A model generated the notes under the pieces. The model did no database searches, had not been told where the DNA came from, and was given only the letters and a program-made list of their open reading frames with translations. Source: Planctomycetota bacterium (GTDB lineage Bacteria; Planctomycetota; Planctomycetia; Pirellulales; Pirellulaceae). Taken from it: DNA of 5,392 bases. The position numbers were made by a program, and so were the translations under genes. The stretch is taken from contig JAJRVM010000333.1 in NCBI GenBank assembly GCA_024277285.1, positions 1 to 5,392 of the forward strand. Reading direction: 5' to 3'. This document shows positions 5,050 to 5,392 of the stretch, piece after piece. Numbering within the stretch: position 1 is the first letter of the stretch; every line of letters begins with the position of its first letter.

Positions 5050-5392
5050 AGATTCGCGATTCCTTGGTTGATTACGTCAACTACTGGCAAGATCGCGCGG
5101 ATGTCCCCGTCCAACGAATCCTGGGTTGGATGAGCGTGCCTGTGGCGACGTTCTACAAGTGGAAACAACGCTATGGAAAAGCCAATGAACACAACGGCTG
5201 GATCCCTCGCGATCATTGGCTGACGGATTGGGAACGTGATGCGATCCTGAAGTTTCACTGGGACAATCCGTTGGAAGGCTATCGCCGACTGACGTACATG
5301 ATGTTGGATGCCGATATTGTCGCGGCAAGTGCATCGACGGTTTACCGAGTGCTCAAGAAGGCTGGCGTACTGGCGCGTTTCAATGGCAAGCC
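5010..5392 (+). CDS. IS3-family transposase OrfB, N-terminal part (runs off the window)
   Basis: In the -1 frame relative to OrfA, 127 codons are open from the slip site to the last base, with no stop. Landmarks in this reading are LNGVWVPHEIRDSLVDY at 6-22, a helix-turn-helix-like stretch VQRILGWMSVPVATFYKWKQ at 34-53, and NEHNGWIPRDHWLTDWE at 59-75. An HTH_21-type segment, LEGYRRLTYMMLD to VYRVLKKAG, spans 88-119. This order is that of IS3-family OrfB proteins. The integrase-like (rve) DDE domain should follow but lies outside the window, so activity cannot be judged. There is no good independent start: CTG 5025 and GTG 5034 are in frame but poorly placed, so expression as an OrfAB fusion is most likely. 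OrfB supplies the catalysis of strand cleavage and joining at the element ends. Confidence 0.9.

Larger units (their letters stand above)
4669..5392 (+). mobile_element. IS3-family insertion sequence, left part (right end outside the window)
   Basis: OrfA and a -1-frame OrfB with the IS3-family architecture identify the element. The left boundary is a guess: the 82-bp gap between the divergent glycosyltransferase start and orfA must contain it, and a TG dinucleotide at 4669 next to a short palindrome is a plausible tip. The terminal inverted repeat and target duplication cannot be tested because the right end is missing. Confidence 0.8.

Noticed and set aside
5015..5050. A mini reading frame starting at ATG 5015 in the third frame across the frameshift stem
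   Set aside because: It has only 11 codons, is made of the palindrome itself, and neither OrfA nor OrfB uses that frame.
4827..5258. A 143-codon minus-strand frame opposite the transposase genes
   Set aside because: It is antisense to recognisable IS3 OrfA/OrfB sequence and has no motif of its own.

Overview
The window holds the end of a sugar/polysaccharide biosynthesis cluster on the minus strand and, running away from it on the plus strand, the first part of an IS3-family insertion sequence. No rRNA, tRNA, CRISPR array or toxin-antitoxin pair is visible. I did not find a convincing new biological system; the points worth a second look are repeats, start sites, one catalytic residue and a recoding site.

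Organism: a Gram-negative-type bacterium of moderately high GC. By eye, sampled lines run about 60-65% GC in the left half and about 47-60% in the right half. Cluster genes lack clear Shine-Dalgarno sequences, and non-coding gaps carry GC-rich palindromic repeats and a degenerate heptamer array. This fits a planctomycete-like genome, but that is a weak inference from style and not from any marker gene.

Layout, in the direction of cluster transcription (right to left): a family 2 glycosyltransferase (4625-3636); a class I SAM-dependent methyltransferase with an N-terminal Cys-pair segment, whose GTG start overlaps the previous stop as GTGA (3639-2632); a family 4-like GT-B glycosyltransferase with an uncertain start (up to 2590, ending 1274); and an extended-SDR NAD-dependent sugar-nucleotide epimerase/dehydratase (1147-83). 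Tight spacing, one strand and shared theme suggest one operon, with the last gene behind a 126-bp gap full of repeats. An inverted pair of palindromic repeats (17-75) closes the cluster. The likely job is to make, transfer and methylate sugars of a surface glycan; the exact sugar cannot be read from the sequence.

The IS element starts somewhere in the 82-bp divergent gap (4626-4707). OrfA (4708-5028) has a strong ribosome binding site. OrfB follows in the -1 frame, entered at an A7 slippery run (5004-5010) followed by a perfect 12-bp stem-loop (5014-5049), and runs off the window end before the DDE catalytic domain. The IS sits immediately upstream of the first cluster gene, so it may have replaced that gene's native promoter or split the cluster.
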